From positions 1 through 64,000 of the forward strand of contig NZ_JANYMP010000012.1 of assembly GCF_025061645.1 (NCBI RefSeq): a stretch of 64,000 nt of DNA. The letters are read 5' to 3'. This DNA comes from Umezawaea endophytica (lineage in GTDB: Bacteria > Actinomycetota > Actinomycetes > Mycobacteriales > Pseudonocardiaceae). Shown piece after piece: positions 38,982 through 46,488 of this stretch. Made by a program: the position numbers and the translations under genes. The notes under the pieces were generated by a model. It did no database searches. It was not told the origin of the DNA and saw only the letters and a list, made by a program, of their open reading frames with translations. Position 1 is the first letter of the stretch; every line of letters begins with the position of its first letter.

Positions 38982-40250
38982 GTGAGTGAGCATTTCCGGG
39001 TTCACGGCGGTGCGCGCCTGGTCGGCGAGGTCGATGTCGTCGGGGCGAAGAACAGCGTGTTGAAGCTGATGGCGGCGGCTCTGCTCGCCGAGGGCACGTC
39101 GACCATCACGAACTGCCCGGAGATCCTGGACGTGCCGCTCATGGCGGACGTCCTGCGGAGCCTCGGGTGCGTCGTCGTCATCGAGGGCGATGTGGTCACC
39201 ATCACCACGCCGGGTGAGCTGAACCACCGCGCGGACTCCGAGGCGATGGGCAAGCTCCGCGCGTCGGTGTGCGTGCTCGGGCCGCTCGTGGGTCGGTGCA
39301 AGCGCGCGGTCGTGGCGCTGCCCGGCGGGGACGCGATCGGTTCGCGGCCGTTGGACATGCACCAGGCGGGGCTGCGGAAGCTCGGCGCCACGACGGAGAT
39401 CGAGCACGGCTGCGTCGTCGCGAACGCCGCGGGCCTGCACGGCGCCCAGATCTGGCTGGACTTCCCCAGCGTGGGCGCGACCGAGAACATCCTGATGGCC
39501 GCGGTGCTGGCCAAGGGCACGACGGTGATCGACAACGCGGCCCGCGAGCCGGAGATCATCGACATCTGCCTGATGCTCCAGCAGATGGGCGCGAAGATCG
39601 AGGGCGCGGGCACGTCCACGCTCACCGTGCACGGCGTCGACAGCCTGAACCCGACGCAGCACCGCGTCGTCGGCGACCGGATCGTCGGCGCGACGTGGGC
39701 GTTCGCCGCCGCCATGACCCGCGGCGACATCCGCGTCCGCGGCGTCAACCCGCACCACATCGACCTCGTGCTGGAGAAGCTCCGCATGGCGGGCGCCGAG
39801 GTCACCACCTACGAGGGCGGCCCGGACGAGGGTTTCCGCGTGGTGCAGGAGGGGCGGCCCAAGTCGGTCGACTTCGTCACCCTGCCGTACCCCGGTTTCG
39901 CGACGGACAACCAGCCGTTCGCCATCGCGCTGTCCACGGTCTCCGAGGGCACGTCGATGATCACCGAGAACCTGTTCGAGGCCCGGTTCCGGTTCATCGA
40001 GGAGATGATCCGCCTGGGCGCCGACGCCCGCACCGACGGCCACCACGCCGTCGTCCGCGGCGTCGAACGCCTCTCCAGCGCCCCGGTGTGGGCGTCGGAC
40101 ATCCGCGCGGGCGCGGGCCTCGTGCTGGCGGGCCTGTGCGCGGACGGCGCGACCGAGGTGTACGAGATCTTCCACATCGAACGCGGCTACCCCGGCTTCG
40201 TGGAGAACCTCCGCAAGCTCGGCGCGAGCGTCGAACGCGTCACGGCGTAG
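38982..40250 (+). CDS. murA: UDP-N-acetylglucosamine 1-carboxyvinyltransferase
   Basis: The first committed step of peptidoglycan synthesis. The 422-residue protein has the [12 protein letters not shown] opening with the conserved Lys23-Asn24. The active-site loop reads [11 protein letters not shown], so position 117 is Asp where most bacteria have Cys. The same change in Mycobacterium tuberculosis MurA makes it insensitive to fosfomycin, so natural resistance is expected. GTG 38982 has GAGGAG at 38969-38974. A TAGGAT -10-like hexamer lies at 38942-38947. Confidence 0.96.
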   Translation: MSEHFRVHGGARLVGEVDVVGAKNSVLKLMAAALLAEGTSTITNCPEILDVPLMADVLRSLGCVVVIEGDVVTITTPGELNHRADSEAMGKLRASVCVLGPLVGRCKRAVVALPGGDAIGSRPLDMHQAGLRKLGATTEIEHGCVVANAAGLHGAQIWLDFPSVGATENILMAAVLAKGTTVIDNAAREPEIIDICLMLQQMGAKIEGAGTSTLTVHGVDSLNPTQHRVVGDRIVGATWAFAAAMTRGDIRVRGVNPHHIDLVLEKLRMAGAEVTTYEGGPDEGFRVVQEGRPKSVDFVTLPYPGFATDNQPFAIALSTVSEGTSMITENLFEARFRFIEEMIRLGADARTDGHHAVVRGVERLSSAPVWASDIRAGAGLVLAGLCADGATEVYEIFHIERGYPGFVENLRKLGASVERVTA

Positions 40251-40264
40251 GAACGGACCGACGA

Positions 40265-40297
40265 GGGGCGCCCACCGGGACCACCGGCGGGCGCCCC
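40265..40297 (+). terminator. Hairpin after murA
   Basis: GGGGCGCCC at 40265-40273 pairs with GGGCGCCCC at 40289-40297. The strong stem has no T-tract and probably ends murA transcription. Confidence 0.6.
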
Positions 40298-40373
40298 TGC
40301 GTGCGTTGGTGACCCCGCCCACGATCGGGTGCCCAATACCGATTCAGTGAGCAACGGCACGTGGACGCGGTGT

Positions 40374-40389
40374 TACTGATCAGTACGCT
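40374..40389 (+). promoter_or_regulatory. Candidate operator and -10 of the B12 mutase gene
   Basis: TACTGATCAGTA at 40374-40385 is a perfect 12-base palindrome, and TACGCT at 40384-40389 is a possible -10. A dimeric repressor bound here would block the promoter. The regulator is not identified; no adjacent regulator gene is an obvious candidate. Confidence 0.45.
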
Positions 40390-40428
40390 ACGGGCAACAA
40401 CGTCGTCACCGGCCTCCGGGAGGTTGTC

Positions 40429-42429
40429 TTGCCGTACCCGGCCGACCGCGAGCGCGACCGCCCGTGGGTCATGAGGACCTACGCGGGGCACTCGTCCGCT
40501 TCCGCGTCCAACGAGCTGTACCGGCGGAACCTCGCCAAGGGCCAGACGGGGCTGTCGGTGGCGTTCGACCTGCCGACGCAGACCGGCTACGACCCCGACG
40601 ACGAACTCGCCAAGGGCGAGGTGGGCAAGGTCGGCGTGCCGATCAGCCACATCGGTGACATGCGCAGGCTGTTCGACGGGATCCCGTTCGACGGCGCGAA
40701 CACGTCCATGACGATCAACGCGACGGCGATGTGGCTGCTGGCGCTGTACGTGAGCGTGGCCGAGGAGCACGGCGCCGACCCGAACCAGCTCGCCGGGACG
40801 ACCCAGAACGACATCATCAAGGAGTACCTGTCGCGCGGGACGTACGTGTTCCCGCCCGGCCCGAGCCTGCGGCTGATCACGGACATGGTCGCGTGGACCG
40901 TGTCGAACGTGCCGAAGTGGAACCCGATCAACATTTGCAGCTACCACCTCCAGGAAGTGGGCGCGACGCCCGCGCAGGAGGTCGCGTACGCGATGTCGAC
41001 GGCCATCGCGGTGCTGGACTCCGTCCGCGACTCCGGGCAGGTGCCGCCGGAGCGGTTCGGCGACGTCGTCGCGCGCATGTCGTTCTTCGTGAACGCGGGC
41101 GTGCGGTTCGTCGAGGAGATGTGCAAGATGCGGGCGTTCACCCAGCTCTGGGACGACATCACCCGCGAGCGGTACGGGATCGAGGACCCGAAGCAGCGGC
41201 GGTTCCGGTACGGCGTGCAGGTCAACTCGCTCGGGTTGACGGAGGCGCAGCCGGAGAACAACGTGCAGCGCATCGTGCTGGAGATGCTGGCCGTGTCGCT
41301 GTCGCGCGACGCCCGCGCCCGCGCGATCCAGTTGCCCGCGTGGAACGAGGCGCTCGGCCTGCCGCGGCCGTGGGACCAGCAGTGGGCGCTGCGGATGCAG
41401 CAGGTGCTCGCGTACGAGACGGACCTGTTGGAGTACCAGGACATCTTCGAGGGCTCGAAGGTGGTCGAGGCCAAGGTCGCGGAGATCATCGCCGGGGCGC
41501 GCGAGGAGATCGACCGCGTGCAGGCGATGGGCGGCGCGGTCGCGGCCGTCGAGAGCGGCTACATGAAGTCGGCGCTCGTCAGCTCGCTGGCCGACCGGCG
41601 TCGCCGGGTCGAGTCCGGTGAGGACGTCGTGGTGGGCGTGAACAAGTTCGCCACGAGCGAGCCGTCGCCGTTGCAGGCCGAGGGCGCCAAGGCGATCGAG
41701 ACGATCGACCCGATCGTCGAACTCCAAGCGGTGGAAGCGATCCGCGAGTGGCGGGCCGGGCGGGACGAGTCGCTGGTGGACTCGACGCTGACGGCGCTGC
41801 GCGCGGCGGCGAAGACGGACGCGAACCTGGTCGAGGTGACCATCGCGTGCGCCAAGGCCGGCGTCACGACCGGCGAGTGGTCGCAGGCGCTGCGCGAGAC
41901 GTTCGGTGAATACCGGGCTCCCACAGGGGTTTCCGCCGCGTCGGCGTCCGGCGAGGCGGGCACGGAGATCGCACGGGTGCGCGACCGGGTGCGGGCCACG
42001 GGCGAGGAGATCGGCGAACGGCTGCGCATCCTGGTCGGCAAGCCCGGTCTGGACGGCCACTCGAACGGTGCCGAGCAGGTCGCCGTCCGGGCCCGCGACG
42101 TCGGGTTCGAGGTGGTGTACCAGGGGATCCGGCTCACGCCCGCGCAGATCACGTCCGCCGCCGTGCAGGAGGACGTGCACGTCGTCGGGCTGTCGATCCT
42201 GTCCGGGTCGCACCTGGAGGTCGTGCCCGCCGTGGTCGACGGCCTCCGGGAGGCCGGTGCCGGTGACATCCCGGTCATCGTCGGGGGGATCATCCCGCCC
42301 GACGACGCCGAGAAGCTCAGGGAACGCGGTGTGGCCAGGGTGTTCACGCCGAAGGACTACGAACTCACGCAGATCATGGACGAGATCGTCACGGTGATCC
42401 GCGAGTTCCACGGGCTAGAGGCGGTCTAG
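40429..42429 (+). CDS. B12-dependent acyl-CoA mutase, MeaA/ethylmalonyl-CoA mutase-like
   Basis: A 666-residue single-chain mutase. It has the substrate-binding barrel (about 1-480, with RTYAGHSSASASNELY and the DLPTQTGYDPDD segment) fused to the cobalamin domain (about 530-660) with the DxHxxG motif as LDGHSNGAEQ near residue 545. Single-chain mutases of this size are MeaA/ethylmalonyl-CoA mutases rather than the two-subunit methylmalonyl-CoA enzyme. No crotonyl-CoA reductase gene is near, so the exact substrate is inferred. The TTG start follows GGGAGG with a five-base gap. Confidence 0.85.
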   Translation: MPYPADRERDRPWVMRTYAGHSSASASNELYRRNLAKGQTGLSVAFDLPTQTGYDPDDELAKGEVGKVGVPISHIGDMRRLFDGIPFDGANTSMTINATAMWLLALYVSVAEEHGADPNQLAGTTQNDIIKEYLSRGTYVFPPGPSLRLITDMVAWTVSNVPKWNPINICSYHLQEVGATPAQEVAYAMSTAIAVLDSVRDSGQVPPERFGDVVARMSFFVNAGVRFVEEMCKMRAFTQLWDDITRERYGIEDPKQRRFRYGVQVNSLGLTEAQPENNVQRIVLEMLAVSLSRDARARAIQLPAWNEALGLPRPWDQQWALRMQQVLAYETDLLEYQDIFEGSKVVEAKVAEIIAGAREEIDRVQAMGGAVAAVESGYMKSALVSSLADRRRRVESGEDVVVGVNKFATSEPSPLQAEGAKAIETIDPIVELQAVEAIREWRAGRDESLVDSTLTALRAAAKTDANLVEVTIACAKAGVTTGEWSQALRETFGEYRAPTGVSAASASGEAGTEIARVRDRVRATGEEIGERLRILVGKPGLDGHSNGAEQVAVRARDVGFEVVYQGIRLTPAQITSAAVQEDVHVVGLSILSGSHLEVVPAVVDGLREAGAGDIPVIVGGIIPPDDAEKLRERGVARVFTPKDYELTQIMDEIVTVIREFHGLEAV

Positions 42430-42939
42430 CACCTCCTTGGTGCTGCTGATCTCCGCGAAGCCGCCGCCGCGCAGGTTCGCCACCGTGGCGGCGGTGAGCT
42501 GGTCCGCGGTGAGGTCTTCCAGGTCGAACGTGAAGGTGGCGTCGATCGCGACGACCACGCGGTAGCCGAGGTTGCCGCCGACGCGCGCCGTCGTCTCCAC
42601 GCACATGTTGGTCTGGATGCCCGCCAGCGTGATGTCGGTGATGCCCCGGTTCGTCAGCCACGCGTGGAGGTCGACCTCGCCGTGGAAGGCGGAGTTGACG
42701 GTCTTCGCGAACACCAGGTCCGGCCGCACGTCGTCGAGTTCGGGCTTGAAGGTGTTGCCGGTCGTGCCCGCCGCCAGTGGCGAGCCGGGTTTCGCGGAGT
42801 CGTGCCGGACCAGCACGACCGGGCCCCGCCAGGCCTTGGCGAGGGCGGCGATGTTGGCCTCGGCGTCGGGGTTGTTGCGCGGGCCCCAGAAGGCGTCGTC
42901 GAAGCCGCGCTGCACGTCGATCAGGATCAGGGCTGTCAT
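42415..42939 (-). CDS. Isochorismatase-family hydrolase
   Basis: A 174-residue cysteine hydrolase. The triad residues are visible: Asp in LILIDVQRGFDD near residue 8, Lys in VFAKTVNSAF near residue 78 and Cys in QTNMCVETTAR near residue 112. Family members hydrolyse isochorismate, nicotinamide or other amides. It is divergent from a GlxA-type regulator with 72 bases between starts, and it overlaps the mutase gene end by 15 bases. Confidence 0.88.
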   Translation of the reverse strand: MTALILIDVQRGFDDAFWGPRNNPDAEANIAALAKAWRGPVVLVRHDSAKPGSPLAAGTTGNTFKPELDDVRPDLVFAKTVNSAFHGEVDLHAWLTNRGITDITLAGIQTNMCVETTARVGGNLGYRVVVAIDATFTFDLEDLTADQLTAATVANLRGGGFAEISSTKEVLDRL

Positions 42940-43011
42940 GCGTCCTACTGTCGGCGGTCGGGGCGGGGTCGGGGGAGTGGCAAGAGGTGCGCGTTGCGGT
43001 ACTTTCCTGCC

Positions 43012-43956
43012 ATGCGCACCGTGGGCGTTCTGCTGCTGCCGGACAGCCGGATCTTCGACGTGTCGGTGGTGTGCGAGGTCTGGGGGATCGACCGGGGCGA
43101 TTCGGGCGTGCCGCCGTTCGAGCTGCGGATCTGCGCCGAGGACGGGGCGGTGACGCCGCTCTCGCCGCTCGGCTCGATGGCGGCGACCCACGGGCTGGCC
43201 GGGCTGGTCGACTGCGACCTCGTGGTCGTGCCGGGGCGCGGTGAACCGTTCGCCGACGTCTCCGCCGCCGCGGTGGAGGCGTTGCGGGCCGCGACCGGTG
43301 TCGTCGCGGGGTTGTGCTCGGGGTCGTTCGTGCTGGCGGCGGCCGGGCTGCTGGACGGCCGTTCGGCCACCACGCACTGGCGGATGCTCGACGAGTTGAC
43401 GGCGGCGGCGCCGAAGGCGCTGGTGCGGCGGGACGTGCTGTTCACCTCGGACGACCCCGTGTACACGTCGGCCGGGGTGCTCGGCGGGGTCGATCTGTGC
43501 CTGCACCTGGTTCGCCGCGACCACGGTGCTGAGGTCGCGGCGACCGTGGCCCGGCGGATGGTCATGCCGCCTGTGCGGGAGGGTGACCAGCGGCAGTACG
43601 CGGAAGCTCCGATCCCTTCGCGCACGGCCAAGTCCGACATGGCGTCCACTGTGGATTGGGCGGTGGAGCGGTTGGCCGATCCGATCGGTGTGGGCGACCT
43701 GGCCCGGCATGCCGGGTTGAGCGGGCGGACGTTCCACCGGGCGTTCGTCGACGCGACCGGTAGTACGCCTGGGCGGTGGCTTCAGGTGCAGCGGGTGAGG
43801 TTGGCGCAGCGGCTGCTGGAGACGACCGACCTGCCGGTGCATCGGGTGGCTGAGAGGGCGGGGTTGGGGACGCCTGCGAATCTGCGGCGTCGGTTGCACG
43901 CTGAGCTTGGGGTTGGGCCGGATGCTTACCGTCGTACGTTCCGGGTCGCGGGGTAG
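43012..43956 (+). CDS. GlxA-type transcription regulator (DJ-1/PfpI plus AraC HTH)
   Basis: A 314-residue regulator. A class I glutamine-amidotransferase-like domain (about 1-170, with GLCSGSFVLAAAGLL around the usual nucleophile Cys) is fused to an AraC-type double helix-turn-helix (about 215-310). It is divergent from the isochorismatase gene, which it probably controls. The last 300 bases switch to T-ending codons, the left flank of the island around the palindrome at 44.9 kb. Confidence 0.9.
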   Translation: MRTVGVLLLPDSRIFDVSVVCEVWGIDRGDSGVPPFELRICAEDGAVTPLSPLGSMAATHGLAGLVDCDLVVVPGRGEPFADVSAAAVEALRAATGVVAGLCSGSFVLAAAGLLDGRSATTHWRMLDELTAAAPKALVRRDVLFTSDDPVYTSAGVLGGVDLCLHLVRRDHGAEVAATVARRMVMPPVREGDQRQYAEAPIPSRTAKSDMASTVDWAVERLADPIGVGDLARHAGLSGRTFHRAFVDATGSTPGRWLQVQRVRLAQRLLETTDLPVHRVAERAGLGTPANLRRRLHAELGVGPDAYRRTFRVAG

Positions 43957-43997
43957 GTGGGCGTTGCGGGGTGGGTGGTCGCGCTACCGTCGGGGGC

Positions 43998-44771
43998 ATG
44001 GCCGACTACCAGCACCTGATCGTCGAGCACTCCGCCGACGTCGTGCGTATCACGATGAACCGACCGGCTCGGCGGAATTCGTTGACGTTCGAGCATTTGA
44101 CCGAGTTGTTGGGGGCGTTCCACGAGGCTGCTGGGAGTGGGGCTTCGGGGATCGTGCTCGGTGGGGCTGGGCCGGTGTTCTCGGCTGGGCATGATTTCGG
44201 GGATGTCGCTGCTCGGGATCTGGATGGGGTTCGGGAGTTGTTGACGTTGTGCACGGATTTGATGCGGACTATTGAGTCTGTGCCGCAGGTTGTTGTTGCT
44301 CGGGTGCATGGGTTGGCTACTGCTGCTGGGTGTCAGTTGGTGGCTTCTTGTGATTTGGCTGTGGCTGCGGAGGGGGCTGGGTTTGCTTTGCCTGGGGGGA
44401 AGGGTGGGTGGTTCTGCCATACGCCTGCTGTGCCGGTGGCTCGGGCGATTGGGCGTAAGCGGGTGATGGAGATGGCGTTGACCGGGGATGTGGTTGACGC
44501 TGTTACCGCTGAGAGGTGGGGGTTGGTCAATCGGGTGGTGCCTGGTGAGGGTTTGGACGCTGCTGTGGATGAGTTGTTGGGGAGGGCTACTCGGGGGTCT
44601 CGGGCTAGTAAGGCCGTGGGGAAGCAGACGTTGTACGCGCAGTTGGATCGGCCTGAGGCGGATGCTTACGCGATTGCGGTGGAGGTTATGGCTGCTGCTG
44701 CGCAGACGCCTGCGGCTGTGGAGGGGCGGGAGGCGTTTTTGGGGAAGAGGGCGCCTGTTTGGACGGATTGA
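43998..44771 (+). CDS. Enoyl-CoA hydratase/isomerase-family protein
   Basis: A 257-residue crotonase-fold protein. Visible are the oxyanion-hole segment SAGHDFGD (about 63-70), the second oxyanion helix HGLATAAGCQLVASCDLAVA near 105-125, and ALPGGKGGWFCHT. The Glu pair of true hydratases is not clear, so the reaction is uncertain. Codon usage is strongly T-ending across the gene because it lies in the GT-rich island. Confidence 0.85.
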   Translation: MADYQHLIVEHSADVVRITMNRPARRNSLTFEHLTELLGAFHEAAGSGASGIVLGGAGPVFSAGHDFGDVAARDLDGVRELLTLCTDLMRTIESVPQVVVARVHGLATAAGCQLVASCDLAVAAEGAGFALPGGKGGWFCHTPAVPVARAIGRKRVMEMALTGDVVDAVTAERWGLVNRVVPGEGLDAAVDELLGRATRGSRASKAVGKQTLYAQLDRPEADAYAIAVEVMAAAAQTPAAVEGREAFLGKRAPVWTD

Positions 44772-44791
44772 GGTGGGGGTTGGTGAGCTTT

Positions 44792-44829
44792 GTGGGGGAG
44801 GGTTTGGTGGGGGAGGGTTTGGTGGGGGT
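44792..44829 (+). repeat. G-rich 15-base tandem repeat
   Basis: The unit GTGGGGGAGGGTTTG occurs at 44792-44806 and 44807-44821, with a partial third copy. The G-runs could form a G-quadruplex on the + strand. The 334-base gap 44772-45105 has no gene; it holds this repeat and palindrome copy 2. Confidence 0.75.
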
Positions 44830-44861
44830 TGAGTTGGTGGGGGTCGTGGGGTTGGGTTTCG

Positions 44862-44961
44862 CCCCGATCTTTTGATTGTTTCGATGCCCGTTCGTGTTTG
44901 TCAAGGCGGGAAAGATGCCTTGACAAACACGAACGGGCACGAACTGCGCTGGGGATCGGGG
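44862..44961. repeat. Nested palindromic element, copy 2
   Basis: The inner hairpin has a perfect 23-base stem (44885-44907 with 44917-44939) around the loop GGGAAAGAT. Outer arms CCCCGATC (44862-44869) and GATCGGGG (44954-44961) enclose it. The central 29 bases are identical to copy 1 (10748-10854) and in the same orientation, but the outer stem sequence differs with full base-pair complementarity. It lies between the convergent enoyl-CoA hydratase and creD-like genes. Confidence 0.9.
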
Positions 44962-45105
44962 GGCTGGGTGGGGTGTGGGCTCGGCCCAGGTGGGTGGGGG
45001 GTTGGGTTGCTTTGGCGGCTGGCTGTGGGGGTGGTGGTGGGCCTCGGTTTGGTGGGGGTTGGGTGGCTTAGGGCCGCTGGCTGTGGCGTTGGTGGTGGGT
45101 CCGGG

Positions 45106-46488
45106 TTAGGAGCCGGTGTAGTTGCGGTAGCGGAGTAGTACGCGGTCTACCAATTGGGCTGCTGCGCCGGTGTAGTGGGCTGGGTCCAGTAGGTCGTCCA
45201 GGTCTACCCCGGCCAGGTCTGGGAGGGGGCGTAGGACGTCGGCCAAGGACGTGCCTGTGGTGGATGCTTCTGTGGAGGCGCTGGTTAGTAGGGACTTTGC
45301 TTTTGCCTTGCCCAGTACTGGGGTTAGGGCTACTGCTAGGCGTTCTGCGACTATGGCGCCGCGGGTGAGGTCTACGTTGGCGCGCATCCTGTCGGTGTCC
45401 ACCTCTAGGCCTTCGGCCAGTTCGGCTGCGGTGAAGGTGGCGCCGCCGGTTAGGCGTAGGGCTTCTCTTAGTGCTTGCCATTCGGCGTGCCAGGCGCCTG
45501 CTGGGCGTTCGTCCTCGGCGATCATGCTTTGGGCCAGTACCAGTGATAGTGCGGGTACCTGGCGGGCTGCGGAGACGATCAGGGTGGCCAGTACTGGGTT
45601 TCGCTTCTGCGGCATGGCGGAGGAGGTGCCTCTGCCTTCGGCTGCTGGTTCGGCTACCTCGGCGATTTCGGTGCGGGACAGGGTTTGTACGTCTACTGCG
45701 AACTTGCCCAGCGCGCCGGTGACGAAGCTGAGGACCGCGCCCAGGTCGGCTATCGGGGTGCGGACGGTGTGCCACGGTAGGACTGGTTCGGCCAATCCCA
45801 ACTCCTCGGCGAATGGGGCGATCAGTTCTACGCCGTGCAGTGGTAGGCCGCCTTCCAGTTCGGCGAACTCGCCGTAGGCGGCCAGGGTGCCTGCTGCGCC
45901 GCCCAATGAGGCGGGTAGGCCTGCGGAGGCGACTGAGCGGACTCGGGCCAGGGCGTCCAGTACCAGTTGTAGCCAGCTCGCTACCTTGAGGCCGAAGGTG
46001 GTGGGTACTGCGTGCTGGGCCAGGGTTCTGCCTGCTACCAGGGTGTCGCGGTGTTCCTCGGCCAGGGTTGCCAAGGCGGCGGCTACTCGGCTCAGGTCGC
46101 CGTCGATCTGGGCTAGTACGCGGCGGGCGATGAGCATCGCGGCGGAGTCGAGTACGTCCTGGCTGGTGGAGCCGCGGTGCACGTGTTCTGCCGCTTCGGG
46201 GTCTACCGCGGCCACCAGGGCGGTGAACGCGGGGACCAGTGCCACCACGGGGTTTGCCGCGGCGCGTGAAGCTCGTGCCAGTGCGACGACGTCCAGGCCG
46301 CCCGCCTCGGCCGTCTTGGTGATCACCTCGGCGTGCGCGGCGGGGACCAGGCCCAGCTTGGCCTGTGATCTGGCCAGTGCCGCCTCCACCTCCAGCATCG
46401 CCCTCAGCCACGCCTCGTCGCAGGTGGTCGCCTCGACCGGGGTGCCCGACCACGTCGGGGCCAGCAGTCCGGAATCGGTGCGGCTCAA
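45106..46488 (-). CDS. Nitrosuccinate lyase (CreD-like; aspartase/fumarase superfamily)
   Basis: Expected to release nitrous acid from nitrosuccinate, leaving fumarate. The 460-residue protein belongs to the superfamily containing CreD and 3-carboxymuconate cycloisomerase. HRGSTSQDVLD near 104-114 and the signature SSAMPQKRNP at 289-298 are intact. The TTG start at 46488 overlaps the creE stop (TTGA); no ATG/GTG fits better. It is the last gene of the cluster operon. The pairing with a CreE-like oxygenase makes nitrosuccinate the most likely substrate. A-ending codons in the 3' two thirds reflect the GT-rich island. Confidence 0.8.
   Translation of the reverse strand: MSRTDSGLLAPTWSGTPVEATTCDEAWLRAMLEVEAALARSQAKLGLVPAAHAEVITKTAEAGGLDVVALARASRAAANPVVALVPAFTALVAAVDPEAAEHVHRGSTSQDVLDSAAMLIARRVLAQIDGDLSRVAAALATLAEEHRDTLVAGRTLAQHAVPTTFGLKVASWLQLVLDALARVRSVASAGLPASLGGAAGTLAAYGEFAELEGGLPLHGVELIAPFAEELGLAEPVLPWHTVRTPIADLGAVLSFVTGALGKFAVDVQTLSRTEIAEVAEPAAEGRGTSSAMPQKRNPVLATLIVSAARQVPALSLVLAQSMIAEDERPAGAWHAEWQALREALRLTGGATFTAAELAEGLEVDTDRMRANVDLTRGAIVAERLAVALTPVLGKAKAKSLLTSASTEASTTGTSLADVLRPLPDLAGVDLDDLLDPAHYTGAAAQLVDRVLLRYRNYTGS

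Larger units (their letters stand above)
43550..46350 (+). other. C-poor, GT-rich + strand island around the 44.9 kb palindrome
   Basis: The 3' end of the GlxA-type gene and the enoyl-CoA hydratase gene (both + strand) use T-ending codons and TTG leucine. Beyond the palindrome the creD-like gene (minus strand) uses A-ending codons (GTA, CTA, CAA, CCA, GCA) in its 3' two thirds. Both trends are C-to-T on the + strand. Bases 44772-44850 and 44950-45100 are nearly free of C. The effect fades by about 1.4 kb on both sides, and the 5' part of creD and all of creE have normal usage. Confidence 0.65.

Noticed and set aside
44790-44830. FtsK-orienting (KOPS) signals in the G-rich repeat
   Set aside because: GGGGAGGG matches the E. 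coli consensus, but the composition of the island makes such octamers expected by chance.
45106-46488. The CreD-like gene as adenylosuccinate lyase or 3-carboxymuconate cycloisomerase linked to pobA
   Set aside because: It overlaps a CreE-like oxygenase in a 3,4-AHBA operon, no other protocatechuate-pathway gene is adjacent, and pobA is 14 kb away with its own regulator.
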